Origin: Nematocida ironsii
Lineage: Eukaryota > Microsporidia
Length of the DNA stretch: 64,000 nt
Direction: 5' to 3'
Assembly: GCA_001642415.1 (NCBI GenBank)
Contig: LTDK01000146.1
Span: 21,657 to 85,656, forward strand
This document shows positions 28,824 to 37,552 of this stretch, piece after piece; position 1 is the first letter of the stretch; the number at the start of each line of letters is the position of its first letter. Under the pieces are notes generated by a model, which ran no database searches, had not been told where the DNA came from, and saw only the letters and a list, made by a program, of their open reading frames with translations. The position numbers and the translations under genes are program-made.

Positions 28824-31800
28824 TTATATTAGGAGAATGCCTACCAGCAATAATCCAATTAAAAAAGCAAGAACTGCAAAAGCAGCTAAAGCCAAATCCT
28901 TAGTACACTTTCCATGAACACATGTACCACTCCATCCGCACGGAGTTCCATCACGGAATGACATGCTTGGAATCATAACAGCGTGCCCTTTTTTATTTAC
29001 ACACTTCATTGCGCATCCATTATATCCTGGGATGGAAGATATTATCGAAAATTTATCTCCAGCCAAAACACACTGTCTATCTCTATTTGTGCAAATTCCA
29101 CTTGCACAGAACCCAACTGAACACTTACTATTATTTGGTAAAAAATCCACTGATGGGCACTTTGAGGTTATTCCGTCACACGTAGAGCTTTTATGGCACT
29201 CATTCTGGGATTTTTTGCAAATAGTTCCTTTCTTTGCTGGCTTACACCCTTTGCAGCAGCCGCTGTTATAGTCTGAGCAAATAGCGCCCATGCGCAGCTT
29301 GCAATCTGGGGTACAACAGGCGTCTCCAAAAGGCCCAGCATCACACTCTTCGCCCTGTTCGACAATTCCATTTCCGCATATTGGATATGGCATAGTGACG
29401 TCCTCAACCTTAGGTATTTCTACATCAAGATTTGCCAAAATAATACTCATTTCTCTTAGAGTGGGGGGAGAAAAGGACATAAGATTTGGTGCTTTCCTTG
29501 CATTCATAATATACTTTCCTTTACAATCACAGCCATCACATGGATTGCACTGGTATGTTACCCGATCAGAAGCCTTGCATGTATCTGCATCGCAGTCGTG
29601 GAGAAGTCCAAGATTGTGCCCTATCTCGTGTGCCATTGTAACGAACTGGTTTTCTGTATATATACTCGCGCTAATATTTCTGCTAGAGTTGTAGCCAATG
29701 GTTCCTCTCCATGCGAGACCTATTTGTAAAGCTTTTTTTGTGGTTGCTGTTGCTATATGGTACACCATGCACTTCTTCTTCTTTTTTTGCCGATACTTCC
29801 TGAATTGGTCAAGCTTTTTCATCAGTGAGTCCTTGCTGTTGAACCACTCAGCAGAGGAGTCAATGATTATGTCACTAACATATAGCAGCACATTAAAAGA
29901 CCTTTCATATATCCGGCTTGCAATGTTCATGTTTTCTAGAACAGAGAATATAGCCTCTCTTTTTGAGCCTAGTTTCTGTATATAGTTCTTGTCAATTGCA
30001 ACTGCCACGGGAATTGCCTTCTTCTCTATAGGAAATCCATATGTAGAATTTTGCTGAATTTCACTCTCAATTTTCATGATTTGTGAGTAGTATGGAATAC
30101 TCATCAAAACTATTTCTCCTTTCTTCACAGTCTTCCCGGCCTTTGGTATTCTTGTGGTAACAAAAGTATTTCCAATCACTCTGTCCTTTTTATCTTGTAT
30201 AAGTCGATTATTATTCTTTGGAATTGCTTTTTTTCTTTTTGGATTGGCCTGTTTCTTGTCCTTTTCGTTGTTTTTCTGCTTTCCCACGGGCCTTTTTTTG
30301 TTTAGGCGAGGAGTGGGAGATTCATTTTCGGCATTTTCTTTGGTTTGATTGTTTTTAATAGCATCATCAACTATATTTGTTTCAAATTCTTTTGACTTTT
30401 CTACTTTGCTATTATTTTTTAGGTTTTCATCTATAAGAACTAGATTTTTATTATTTAGTATTTTTGGATTTTCTATGTGCCTAGTGTTTGATTCTAAGAA
30501 TATTTTATCTTCTACGGCCTTCTCTAATACATTGCTACAGATAGCCAGATTTTTGTCTATTTGGTTACAAATAGTAGGACCATCTATAATTCCATACTTA
30601 AATGGGTCTACCTTCTTAGATGAATAATTTATATAGTCATCACTGGTTTCATTGTATATACTGCCAGTTCTAGACCCCCAATTGCTTCCTTTAGAGAATA
30701 ATATTTCCGTGGCCATAGGCTGAATTAAATGGGATTCTGACAGCTCTTTATCTGTATAGCTGTCATACTCTTCTGTAGTGCCTTCTTCCATCTTTCCTAG
30801 TTTTGTCTTGCTATCTAATAAATCTTCTATAGTTTCATTGTTGTATTCCTTATACTCTACATCAGAGCTATTTAAATCTTCTAATTCACTTGATATGTCT
30901 TCTAATTCTTCTTCAAAAATTGTTTCAGTATCTTCGGTGAGGTCTTCTATTATTGCTTTTTTTGATTGTTCTGAGGTGTTAAGTATTTCTTTAGACTCAT
31001 TTTGTTCTATACCGCGTCGTTTTTTTCGTAATATCTCCTGTGCTGTGCACGCTCCGCAGTTTTCTCTTTCTTTCTTGCGCAAAGCTTCTATTTCTCTTCT
31101 AACGGCCAATCTCCTCTTTCGCGCGTGCCTCTCTTCCAATGTTTCTGGCGGATTGAATGCATCGTATGAGCTATGCTCATTATCTTCTGCATCTTCGCCA
31201 GTGTTCACTGGGTCCCACCAAAATATTAGCCGCCGCATTCCTTGTGGAATAAACCTTTTTATTTTACTAGATATACCACCCTCTTTAGATGTGTTTCCAT
31301 TCTCCGATTTATTTTTAAAGTAGTCTCCTGCTTTTTCAAAGTATCCTCTATTGTCTTCCAATGGCTCTTCACACCCTAAAATATCCGCAGATGGCTCTAG
31401 TGGTTTACAAACATATTCTGGAAAGTCTGAGTCTGCAATAAAGGCAATTAATTCATCAGACTTGCTATTTGGAAATAAAAATTGTTTGGGCTTTATATGG
31501 ATTATTTTCTCATTATCTAGTAGCACACCACTTAGCATCCCTGTAGAATTTTCTCGAATAAACCATCCTGCGATGTCTTCCAGCGCGTCCTTTAGGGTTG
31601 GTATATCACTTTGGTCTGGCCTTTGCTGCTTTTTAGTGTAAACTGCGTTGTATGTTGTGTATGAATTTCTTCCTAATCTTTGAATCTTCTCCATGTGTAT
31701 AACTGATGAATATGTATACCCATCAAGGCTAAAGCTTATATAAACATTTTTGTGCTCATCTTCAACGAACTCTACATCTACAGAAACATCTCTGTACTTC

Positions 31801-31859
31801 TCGTCTATGAAATACCCAATAACTTGGCCTATTAGAAAGAAGAATCTGACTAGCCACAT
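28824..31859 (-). CDS. ADAM-family (adamalysin) membrane metalloprotease
   Basis: This 1,011-residue protein has a signal peptide (residues 1-17). A very long polar pro-region rich in Glu, Lys, Asn and Ser (to about residue 580) comes next. The reprolysin catalytic domain contains the zinc site HEIGHNLGLLHD at residues 744-755. A Cys-rich disintegrin-like region (CGNGIVEQGEECD onward, residues 830-880) follows, then a Cys-rich segment, a GTPCGWSGTCVHGKC EGF-like end and a C-terminal membrane helix (about residues 990-1011). The order matches ADAM proteases, which shed surface proteins. All catalytic residues are present, so activity is expected. The pro-region is several times longer than usual and low in complexity. 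There is almost no cytoplasmic tail. Confidence 0.92.
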   Translation of the reverse strand: MWLVRFFFLIGQVIGYFIDEKYRDVSVDVEFVEDEHKNVYISFSLDGYTYSSVIHMEKIQRLGRNSYTTYNAVYTKKQQRPDQSDIPTLKDALEDIAGWFIRENSTGMLSGVLLDNEKIIHIKPKQFLFPNSKSDELIAFIADSDFPEYVCKPLEPSADILGCEEPLEDNRGYFEKAGDYFKNKSENGNTSKEGGISSKIKRFIPQGMRRLIFWWDPVNTGEDAEDNEHSSYDAFNPPETLEERHARKRRLAVRREIEALRKKERENCGACTAQEILRKKRRGIEQNESKEILNTSEQSKKAIIEDLTEDTETIFEEELEDISSELEDLNSSDVEYKEYNNETIEDLLDSKTKLGKMEEGTTEEYDSYTDKELSESHLIQPMATEILFSKGSNWGSRTGSIYNETSDDYINYSSKKVDPFKYGIIDGPTICNQIDKNLAICSNVLEKAVEDKIFLESNTRHIENPKILNNKNLVLIDENLKNNSKVEKSKEFETNIVDDAIKNNQTKENAENESPTPRLNKKRPVGKQKNNEKDKKQANPKRKKAIPKNNNRLIQDKKDRVIGNTFVTTRIPKAGKTVKKGEIVLMSIPYYSQIMKIESEIQQNSTYGFPIEKKAIPVAVAIDKNYIQKLGSKREAIFSVLENMNIASRIYERSFNVLLYVSDIIIDSSAEWFNSKDSLMKKLDQFRKYRQKKKKKCMVYHIATATTKKALQIGLAWRGTIGYNSSRNISASIYTENQFVTMAHEIGHNLGLLHDCDADTCKASDRVTYQCNPCDGCDCKGKYIMNARKAPNLMSFSPPTLREMSIILANLDVEIPKVEDVTMPYPICGNGIVEQGEECDAGPFGDACCTPDCKLRMGAICSDYNSGCCKGCKPAKKGTICKKSQNECHKSSTCDGITSKCPSVDFLPNNSKCSVGFCASGICTNRDRQCVLAGDKFSIISSIPGYNGCAMKCVNKKGHAVMIPSMSFRDGTPCGWSGTCVHGKCTKDLALAAFAVLAFLIGLLLVGILLI

Positions 31860-32494
31860 CCTATTTTTAAATAAGAATAAATTATTATATACCTTAGTAA
31901 TTAAAAGTTAATTAATTTTAGGTCATAATTCACTACACAGAACAAACTTATAAATAATCACTAGCATTTCTTCAATTCCAAATATTACAGCCCGTTCTTG
32001 TTTGGAGTATATTATGTCTTTTATGTAATGTGGTAAAATATTTTAGTCACAAATCCCCCACAATGTTCATTGGAGTAGTTTACACTATTAATCAAATATT
32101 AGGCCTTGGCATATGTATTTTATTTAACTTTCATGTCTAATATAATTTTGTAATATTTTAAATGTTTGACTGGTATGCGCTGTTTATTGTTTGTTTATTG
32201 CGTGCTTTTATAAATAACTAAAGAATATATATTGTGGCTGTAAATAGAATGGTATATGTAGCTTGTTTTATATTGGATAGCCATGAGTGATTTATGGTAA
32301 TATAAGTGCTTCAGGTTTTTTTGACATTTAATTTTCTTTAAAGACAGATGCATTCTATTTATATTTAAAATAAAATTAAAGCGTTCATTTAATTTAGTAA
32401 TATAGCCTGCGTATGAAGGGATTCAAACAGAAAATAACAAAAGCAATTTAATTCAGAATTTATATGTGATTAGACTCTTTAATCTATAATGAAC
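31860..32494. other. AT-rich spacer, nothing recognised
   Basis: This lies between the start of the ADAM gene and the end of the DusA-type gene, both on the minus strand. No gene or structured element was found. Confidence 0.4.
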
Positions 32495-33697
32495 CTATTC
32501 AGTTATGCTTGGTTCTTGCTCTGAAATAGGCAGAGTATTTAAAAAGTATTTGTGTATAGCTGGAATAACTGCATGCGTTGGATCTCTATTTCTTGCTATT
32601 TTAGCTATTTCTTTTTTATATTCTTTGCATCCTCTTCTTCCATGGAGAACGGTCTCTATTGGCCTAAGATCTGCGTGCCTGCAGAGGTACTCCACTTCGC
32701 CTGATGGAAGAACTTTTACATTTGAGAGAGTGTTTGGGTCATGATCTCTCTTTTTATTTGGAACAGTGTAAAGTGATGGTGCATGCAGATCCATCTGCAT
32801 AAACATGTCTCGCACATACAACCTGCGTTGAAGACCATTTAAATAGAGAGATATTGCATCAAGAGTAGACACTGGGGTATTTCCAAGTATCTTCTCTTCA
32901 ACCTCGGCAAAGAACATGGGATCATCCATAGGTTTTCGCCCTAGCATCACACCATCTACCTTTCCTTCCAAGCTCTTTATATCGGATATTTCGCGCAGGC
33001 CACCATTTAGAATTATTTTAAGCTCTGGCATTTCCTTCTTTAGCTGAAAAACATAGTCATATTTAAGTGGGGGAACTCTTCTATTATCGGCTGGGGAAAG
33101 CCCCTTTAATAGACACTTCCTTGCGTGTACGTAAAATGTTCGGCACTTTGTGTTTTCTACAATAATTTCAATCATCTTCTTAAATGACCCATAGTCTTCT
33201 ATTTCATCCACGCCAGTCCTGCACTTTACACTCATCACTATACCTGTTTCTAAATAAACAGCCTGCAGTATTCTTACAATAGAAAAGGGATCTTTCATTA
33301 AAATAGCCCCAAAACTTCCACTCTGTACTCTGTCGCTTGGGCATCCGCAGTTTAAGTTGAAGTTCTTATATCCCAAGGGAAGAGCCCTTTTAACAGCTTG
33401 CGCTATTTGCTCGGGATTTGACCCTCCGATCTGTAAAACACACTTGTCTGTTGGCAGGCCGATTTTTCTTTCAAGCACAGAGCTGCTCATGTGAATAAGA
33501 GATGTATCAACTATCATCTCAGTAAAGACCAAAGAGCTTGGAGAAACAATCCGCATAAACTGTCTATACTCTGGTGTTGAAATAGCCACCATAGGTGCTA
33601 CAGAAATTTCAAAGGATGAGAAATTTTCTTGATTGCTTTCTTTTTCATTATTTACATAATTTATCCGGGGGCAGAGGTCCTCTGGTGGTTCACTCAT
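32495..33697 (-). CDS. dusA: tRNA-dihydrouridine synthase, bacterial DusA type
   Basis: Dus enzymes reduce uridines in the tRNA D-loop using FMN and NADPH. The TIM-barrel motifs are present: APMVAIS at residue 34, the catalytic Cys119 in NCGCPSDRVQSGSFGA, the HARK box at 191-194 and NGG followed by DGVMLGR for FMN binding. The details (GCPSDRVQSG.FGA.LM, HARK..LKGLSP..NR..PPL.YD.V..LK) are those of bacterial DusA, not of the usual eukaryotic Dus1-4 families. The C-terminal part also has the DusA-type ending (LHGRRGCKEY). At 400 residues it is longer than DusA (about 330), with an N-terminal extension of 30 residues and a C-terminal tail. Bacterial origin by transfer is inferred. Confidence 0.88.
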   Translation of the reverse strand: MSEPPEDLCPRINYVNNEKESNQENFSSFEISVAPMVAISTPEYRQFMRIVSPSSLVFTEMIVDTSLIHMSSSVLERKIGLPTDKCVLQIGGSNPEQIAQAVKRALPLGYKNFNLNCGCPSDRVQSGSFGAILMKDPFSIVRILQAVYLETGIVMSVKCRTGVDEIEDYGSFKKMIEIIVENTKCRTFYVHARKCLLKGLSPADNRRVPPLKYDYVFQLKKEMPELKIILNGGLREISDIKSLEGKVDGVMLGRKPMDDPMFFAEVEEKILGNTPVSTLDAISLYLNGLQRRLYVRDMFMQMDLHAPSLYTVPNKKRDHDPNTLSNVKVLPSGEVEYLCRHADLRPIETVLHGRRGCKEYKKEIAKIARNRDPTHAVIPAIHKYFLNTLPISEQEPSITE

Positions 33698-34422
33698 TTT
33701 ATAAAAAATTTATCAATTTTCAAACTGTCTTTATAGACATAGTAATAAGCTGCTTTTATACAGATTTATCCTTTGCAAAATAGCTGGCTGGAATGGTTCA
33801 AACCACGAATAAATCCCTTTATATTCGGGCTTTTGGCCATGCGCGCTGCTAGAATTTTAAAATATACTTTAAAGCATGCAAATTTATAGCTATAATATAT
33901 GCCGTATTGAGCGCAATAGTATACGCATAGTTTTTATTTTTTTGAGTTAATTCAGAATAATAATAAAATAAGGATTAAAACAAAAGTATAAGTAGGCAAG
34001 GTAAATGCCCCGAAGAAAAATAGAACCATTGAACATAGCATAAATCCGAAAAAAAGAGAGAAGATGTAGAGAGGAAAAAACAAAATAAACCAAGATAAAG
34101 ATGAATATATTCGGGTTAATAGAAGATTAAATCATGCGATATTATTGAAGAATAAATAAAGAGAATATAGGCTGTAGGAATCTCTAGAATAGAATTAGTG
34201 TGTATTTTAAGTATTATACTAGGGCGTTAATACGTACAGGAATAACTATGCTAGAATATAAATAATCAGAAAATGGTGATGTTTTATTAGAACACCGCAT
34301 GCTAAAATAGCAAGCCCTTAAATATATAAGAAATGAATATATTATACAGTGTATGTGAAGGATTACATTCGAGTGTTTATTATCTGGATGATATCTTAAA
34401 GATTGTATATCCCAACAGAGAA
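33698..34422. other. Spacer with purine-rich stretch and two CGGG motifs
   Basis: No gene is supported. The plus strand is strongly purine-rich from about 33950 to 34160. TTCGGG elements occur at about 33824 and 34110 (ATATTCGGGTTAAT). No tRNA or other RNA was recognised. Confidence 0.4.
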
Positions 34423-34881
34423 TTAGATATTGTTCATTTTAATCATTCTATTAATAGAATTTATATCATATCCTTCTATGTATGCTGGAGTGCATGCGCG
34501 CATACTAACATCCACTATAAATACGGATGGTGCATTCTTGACATTTAACTCCTGGACCAACCCACCGGGCCCCATTAGAACAGATGGATTTCTGCTGTCC
34601 TGTATTGTTATAATCACAAACTTGTTTAAATTGCTACGCCCTTCTGGTGTTTGAAAGTATTGATTGTATAATGTATTTTTGAGGGCTTTGCATGGCTGGC
34701 ATGTGTTTGAGGTGATTATTAAAACTCCTCTGCTTACATTCAAATTGTTAAGATGGAATATGAGCTGGTCTTTAGTTAGTATTTCTGGGTGTTCGGCTGA
34801 CACTATTGCGCTCATTACTGAGAGGGCCAGAAAAAATGAAAATATAAAGCTAATTGGATTTCTTTTTCTCAACACGGCCAT
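34423..34881 (-). CDS. Secreted thioredoxin-fold protein with CQPC
   Basis: The 152-residue product has a basic n-region, a hydrophobic core and an AEHPE cleavage region (signal peptide about residues 1-30). The mature protein has a thioredoxin-like order: GVLIITSNTCQPCKALKNTL (beta strand, then C61-x-x-C64 and helix). A second strand (KFVIITIQD) follows, then a region ending NVKNAPSVFIVDV, which carries a Pro in the cis-proline position. This fits a small disulfide oxidoreductase of the secretory pathway or the outside. It has no KDEL-type retention signal, so it may be exported or act in spore wall/polar tube disulfide chemistry; that link is inference. A third cysteine lies near the C-terminus (RACTPAY). 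Confidence 0.7.
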   Translation of the reverse strand: MAVLRKRNPISFIFSFFLALSVMSAIVSAEHPEILTKDQLIFHLNNLNVSRGVLIITSNTCQPCKALKNTLYNQYFQTPEGRSNLNKFVIITIQDSRNPSVLMGPGGLVQELNVKNAPSVFIVDVSMRACTPAYIEGYDINSINRMIKMNNI

Positions 34882-35084
34882 TGTATAACTATTCTGCTTG
34901 GTTATAAATAGCCTAAAATACTATGCCTTAAAATGGAAATGATCTACAATTGGCTCTATTTAAGGTCCAAATGCATATAAGTAATTAAATATAGAATTAT
35001 TACGAAATAAATACATTTTAATTAATGATATTTATTCTAAGAAGATTCTTTATTTAATACGAAATTAAGCTCTTCATATAGCCC

Positions 35085-35564
35085 TTACTGGCCTATTTGG
35101 GATGCTTTTCTTTTTACACTAAGCCGTTTAATTGCTATTGAGTTGTACTCTCCTGGCTTTTGGGTATAGAGGTTTGCAGCCTTTACATTTGCGGGCGAGT
35201 CTATGTTTGGCTCTGCTAGAAGTGTTTGAACTGCTAAAAGAATTGTCTTAATGTTTAAAGAAGGCGACCACGCGTGATCCAGTAAGTCTAAGCAAATATA
35301 TCCATCGTTATATACATTTGGATGGAATACATTCTGAACAAATTTTACTACTGGCGGAGATGTAGGATAAGAAGATAGAAACTCTATTTTTAGCAACAGG
35401 TCTTGGCCGAAAAATGGCGATCCTTCTGGCCCGGGAATAGTGCATATCCAGTTAAATAGGTCAAGTGTTTTATCCTTCCTCATCTGCGGCTTTGCTACAA
35501 ACCCGAATGGCCGGTCTTTTCTCCAGTTCTCTCGCTCTTGCAAAATCCTCTGCTCTGAATTCAT
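35085..35564 (-). CDS. ubc9: SUMO-conjugating enzyme Ubc9
   Basis: This E2 enzyme takes SUMO from the E1 and passes it to targets. The ATG at 35564 gives 159 residues, the normal Ubc9 size (about 157). An upstream in-frame ATG at 35666 would add 34 unrelated residues and overlap the SET gene, so I reject it. The sequence has the Ubc9-type start (RKDRPFGFVAKP), the HPN motif at residues 81-83 and the catalytic Cys91 in GYICLDLL. The Trp-Ser-Pro after it and the LLAEPN-DSPAN stretch follow. The Ubc9-specific pattern NWICTIPGPEGSPF separates it from ubiquitin E2s. It is the next gene downstream of the SET gene on the same strand, 61 bp apart. Confidence 0.92.
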   Translation of the reverse strand: MNSEQRILQERENWRKDRPFGFVAKPQMRKDKTLDLFNWICTIPGPEGSPFFGQDLLLKIEFLSSYPTSPPVVKFVQNVFHPNVYNDGYICLDLLDHAWSPSLNIKTILLAVQTLLAEPNIDSPANVKAANLYTQKPGEYNSIAIKRLSVKRKASQIGQ

Positions 35565-35625
35565 GAAAAGAAAACTCTTCTGCCAATTTATATTTAACAC
35601 CCAATAATTCTTATTTTGTTTATTT

Positions 35626-36540
35626 TCAAGGAATCTCCATAAAAGTGCATTTTCGGTTAAGAACATACGCCATGTCTGCAGAGATAAATGGCACTTTTTC
35701 TTTTGTGTACTTCTGCATTTTCACAAACATTGAAGATATTTTTGATTTGATCTTCACTTGCTTGGTTTTCTGCTGTGGCGGTTTAGTTCGGAAAAGACAG
35801 TTCCAATCAGAATTGCATGAGCAGGAGTCTACCAGGTCTTCTCCTTCCACATTTAGTTCAGATGATACCCAGTTCTCACCCAAATGCGAGGAATAGCTAT
35901 TTCCTATAAACAGCTCTTGCGCAGCATCGATTCTTGAAATAGCATAAAGCCGAGCTCTAATAGAGGTCACAATAAATGGATTTTTCTTTAGAGGCGGGTG
36001 CCCCTTCCACCCATCTTCGCATACTTCTAAAGATATTCCCACATTTGGCCTGCACGATCTGCGGATAAACCGCACTAAATTTCCGCTTTTTCGGGAGTCA
36101 AGCACCAACCCATTCTCTCTAAATATAAAGCATCTGCTTGGGCTCTTTACTTTTTTCTGCTTTTCTGTGCCTACCATGTTTATATTGCTTACTGCCCCAC
36201 CAATAAACCCAATAATTTCGTTTGGGCTGTACTCTTTTTTAGAAAATAGCCCATAGTACGCGGCCCCGCTTCGTATAAACCCCCGTCTTTTGATTTTTCT
36301 CAAAATTAAGGAATCCTCTACCAGTTCTCCCGTATTAAGTTTTAGATTGCTTTGCCACTCTCCCCCCCTGTTAAACACAATATCATTTGTGTAGACGTAG
36401 TCAAAACCTTCTTCAATGCATTTATCACAGTACTTTTTAGTAGATTGCTGATATAGTTCTTCCGTTGTAATTATTCTCTCTTTTTGATTGTTAAAGCAAT
36501 TTTCATCGTAGCAGTGCTGTAGCCCAACCCGAAGGAGCAT
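35626..36540 (-). CDS. SET-domain protein of Set3/MLL5 type
   Basis: Residues about 75-220 form a SET domain with a pseudo-knot-type sequence DSRKSGNLVRFIRRSCRPNV (around 148-167). This resembles Set3/Set4 of yeast and MLL5/SETD5 of animals. In that subfamily histone methyltransferase activity is weak or absent. Here the final motif usually giving the active-site Tyr (GEELTYDY-like) is AQELFIGNSY, so activity is doubtful. The N-terminal 45 residues have CYDENC and YCDKC, possibly the remains of a zinc finger such as the PHD of Set3. A basic C-terminal tail follows. The gene starts 34 bp from the divergent gene at 36575 and is followed by ubc9. Confidence 0.75.
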   Translation of the reverse strand: MLLRVGLQHCYDENCFNNQKERIITTEELYQQSTKKYCDKCIEEGFDYVYTNDIVFNRGGEWQSNLKLNTGELVEDSLILRKIKRRGFIRSGAAYYGLFSKKEYSPNEIIGFIGGAVSNINMVGTEKQKKVKSPSRCFIFRENGLVLDSRKSGNLVRFIRRSCRPNVGISLEVCEDGWKGHPPLKKNPFIVTSIRARLYAISRIDAAQELFIGNSYSSHLGENWVSSELNVEGEDLVDSCSCNSDWNCLFRTKPPQQKTKQVKIKSKISSMFVKMQKYTKEKVPFISADMAYVLNRKCTFMEIP

Positions 36541-36574
36541 TTATAATTTTGTATAAAGAAAATTAAATCCCCAA

Positions 36575-36955
36575 ATGAAAACCAGTGTTTATTGGCTACT
36601 TCTGACAATTCTAGAAGAAATTGAAACAGAAAAGAAGAACCCATTTGGATTCGGCATGATTTTAGGCACAAAGCTGGCAGAAGAACTTGCGCTGAACGAA
36701 CTTCCAGAAGATACGCTCTATCTGGCAGAATATGCAATCGATGCATTCAATGCTTATTTTGAGTGCACTTTAGACCGATTCCATGAAAACAATGAACTAC
36801 ATGTGTTTGTTAAAGAAGAGAGTATAAAGAATGTATCCAAAGAGATTATGGAGCTAGTTGCAGGAACGGTCACTGCAATTGTAGAAAGGATTCAGAACAA
36901 GCGGATAAGAATTAAAACATACCCAGCAAATTGCCAGATGATAATTAGCAGATAG
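36575..36955 (+). CDS. Hypothetical protein (126 aa), possibly TRAPP/Bet3-like
   Basis: This small, complete frame encodes a mixed protein with an N-terminal helix, an acidic middle and a C-terminal helix-strand (ELVAGTVTAIVERIQNKRIRIK). The order (LGxxLAEEL helix, then a hydrophobic segment, then a Gly-containing helix and strand) is loosely like Bet3/Trs33-type TRAPP subunits, which are 150-190 residues; this is a weak guess. There is no signal peptide or membrane segment. It shares a 34-bp bidirectional promoter region with the SET gene. Confidence 0.55.
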   Translation: MKTSVYWLLLTILEEIETEKKNPFGFGMILGTKLAEELALNELPEDTLYLAEYAIDAFNAYFECTLDRFHENNELHVFVKEESIKNVSKEIMELVAGTVTAIVERIQNKRIRIKTYPANCQMIISR

Positions 36956-37270
36956 CATGGGTAAGAAATGTGATGTTTTATTAGTCTGTGACATACAAAT
37001 GTATAAACAGTTGGATGAATCTGGCAAAGAACGCATTTCACGCATATATATATCGTACACTTAAAATGAGTCAATTATATACCCCTTTATTTGTATTTAA
37101 TATGTTTTACTATATTGTGTAGTATGGGGTATACTCTTCTGGTTATAAATATACCTTCAGATTTTTGTGTCCACTTCTTTTTAAATCCGTGCTTTAAATA
37201 CAGACAAACGGTCTCACCAAAATTATTATTTTTTCTATTTAAATTTTATTTTTGCTTCCCTTGTTAATAC
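36956..37270. other. Short spacer upstream of eS27 gene
   Basis: About 315 bp with no frame of interest. It should hold the eS27 promoter; several T-rich tracts lie just before the ATG at 37271 (ATTTAAATTTTATTTTTGC). Confidence 0.4.
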
Positions 37271-37519
37271 ATGGAGTCATTAAAATACCCGTCACCAGAA
37301 ACCATTCTGAGAACATGCAAGAAGAAGAGATTAATACCAACGCCAAACTCATATTATATGGATGTAAAGTGTAGCGAGTGCGAAAAGAAAGTTGTAATCT
37401 TCTCACATTCACAAACTGTTATATCATGCCACGCATGCAGCACAATTCTTGCTAAGCCATCTGGAGGAAAGGTAAAATTAACGCATGGATGCAAGTTCAA
37501 GGTAAAGCCATCCTACTAA
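37271..37519 (+). CDS. rps27: 40S ribosomal protein eS27
   Basis: This is a small-subunit ribosomal protein with a zinc ribbon. The four ligands are visible as C34-x2-C37 (CSEC) and C53-x2-C56 (CHAC), and the family sequence VKCSECEKKVVIFSHSQT follows the usual YMDVKC start. At 82 residues it matches the eukaryotic protein (about 82-84). The single exon and short flanks are typical of microsporidian ribosomal protein genes. An AATAAA lies 3 bp after the stop (37522-37527). It converges with the cohesin-like gene, whose stop is only 33 bp away. Confidence 0.95.
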   Translation: MESLKYPSPETILRTCKKKRLIPTPNSYYMDVKCSECEKKVVIFSHSQTVISCHACSTILAKPSGGKVKLTHGCKFKVKPSY

Positions 37520-37552
37520 ACAATAAAACGTAGAACTATTTCTGCTTTATTC

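Noticed and set aside
35565..35666. N-terminal extension of Ubc9 to the upstream ATG
   Set aside because: It would add 34 residues not found in Ubc9 and overlap the SET gene; the internal ATG gives the normal length.
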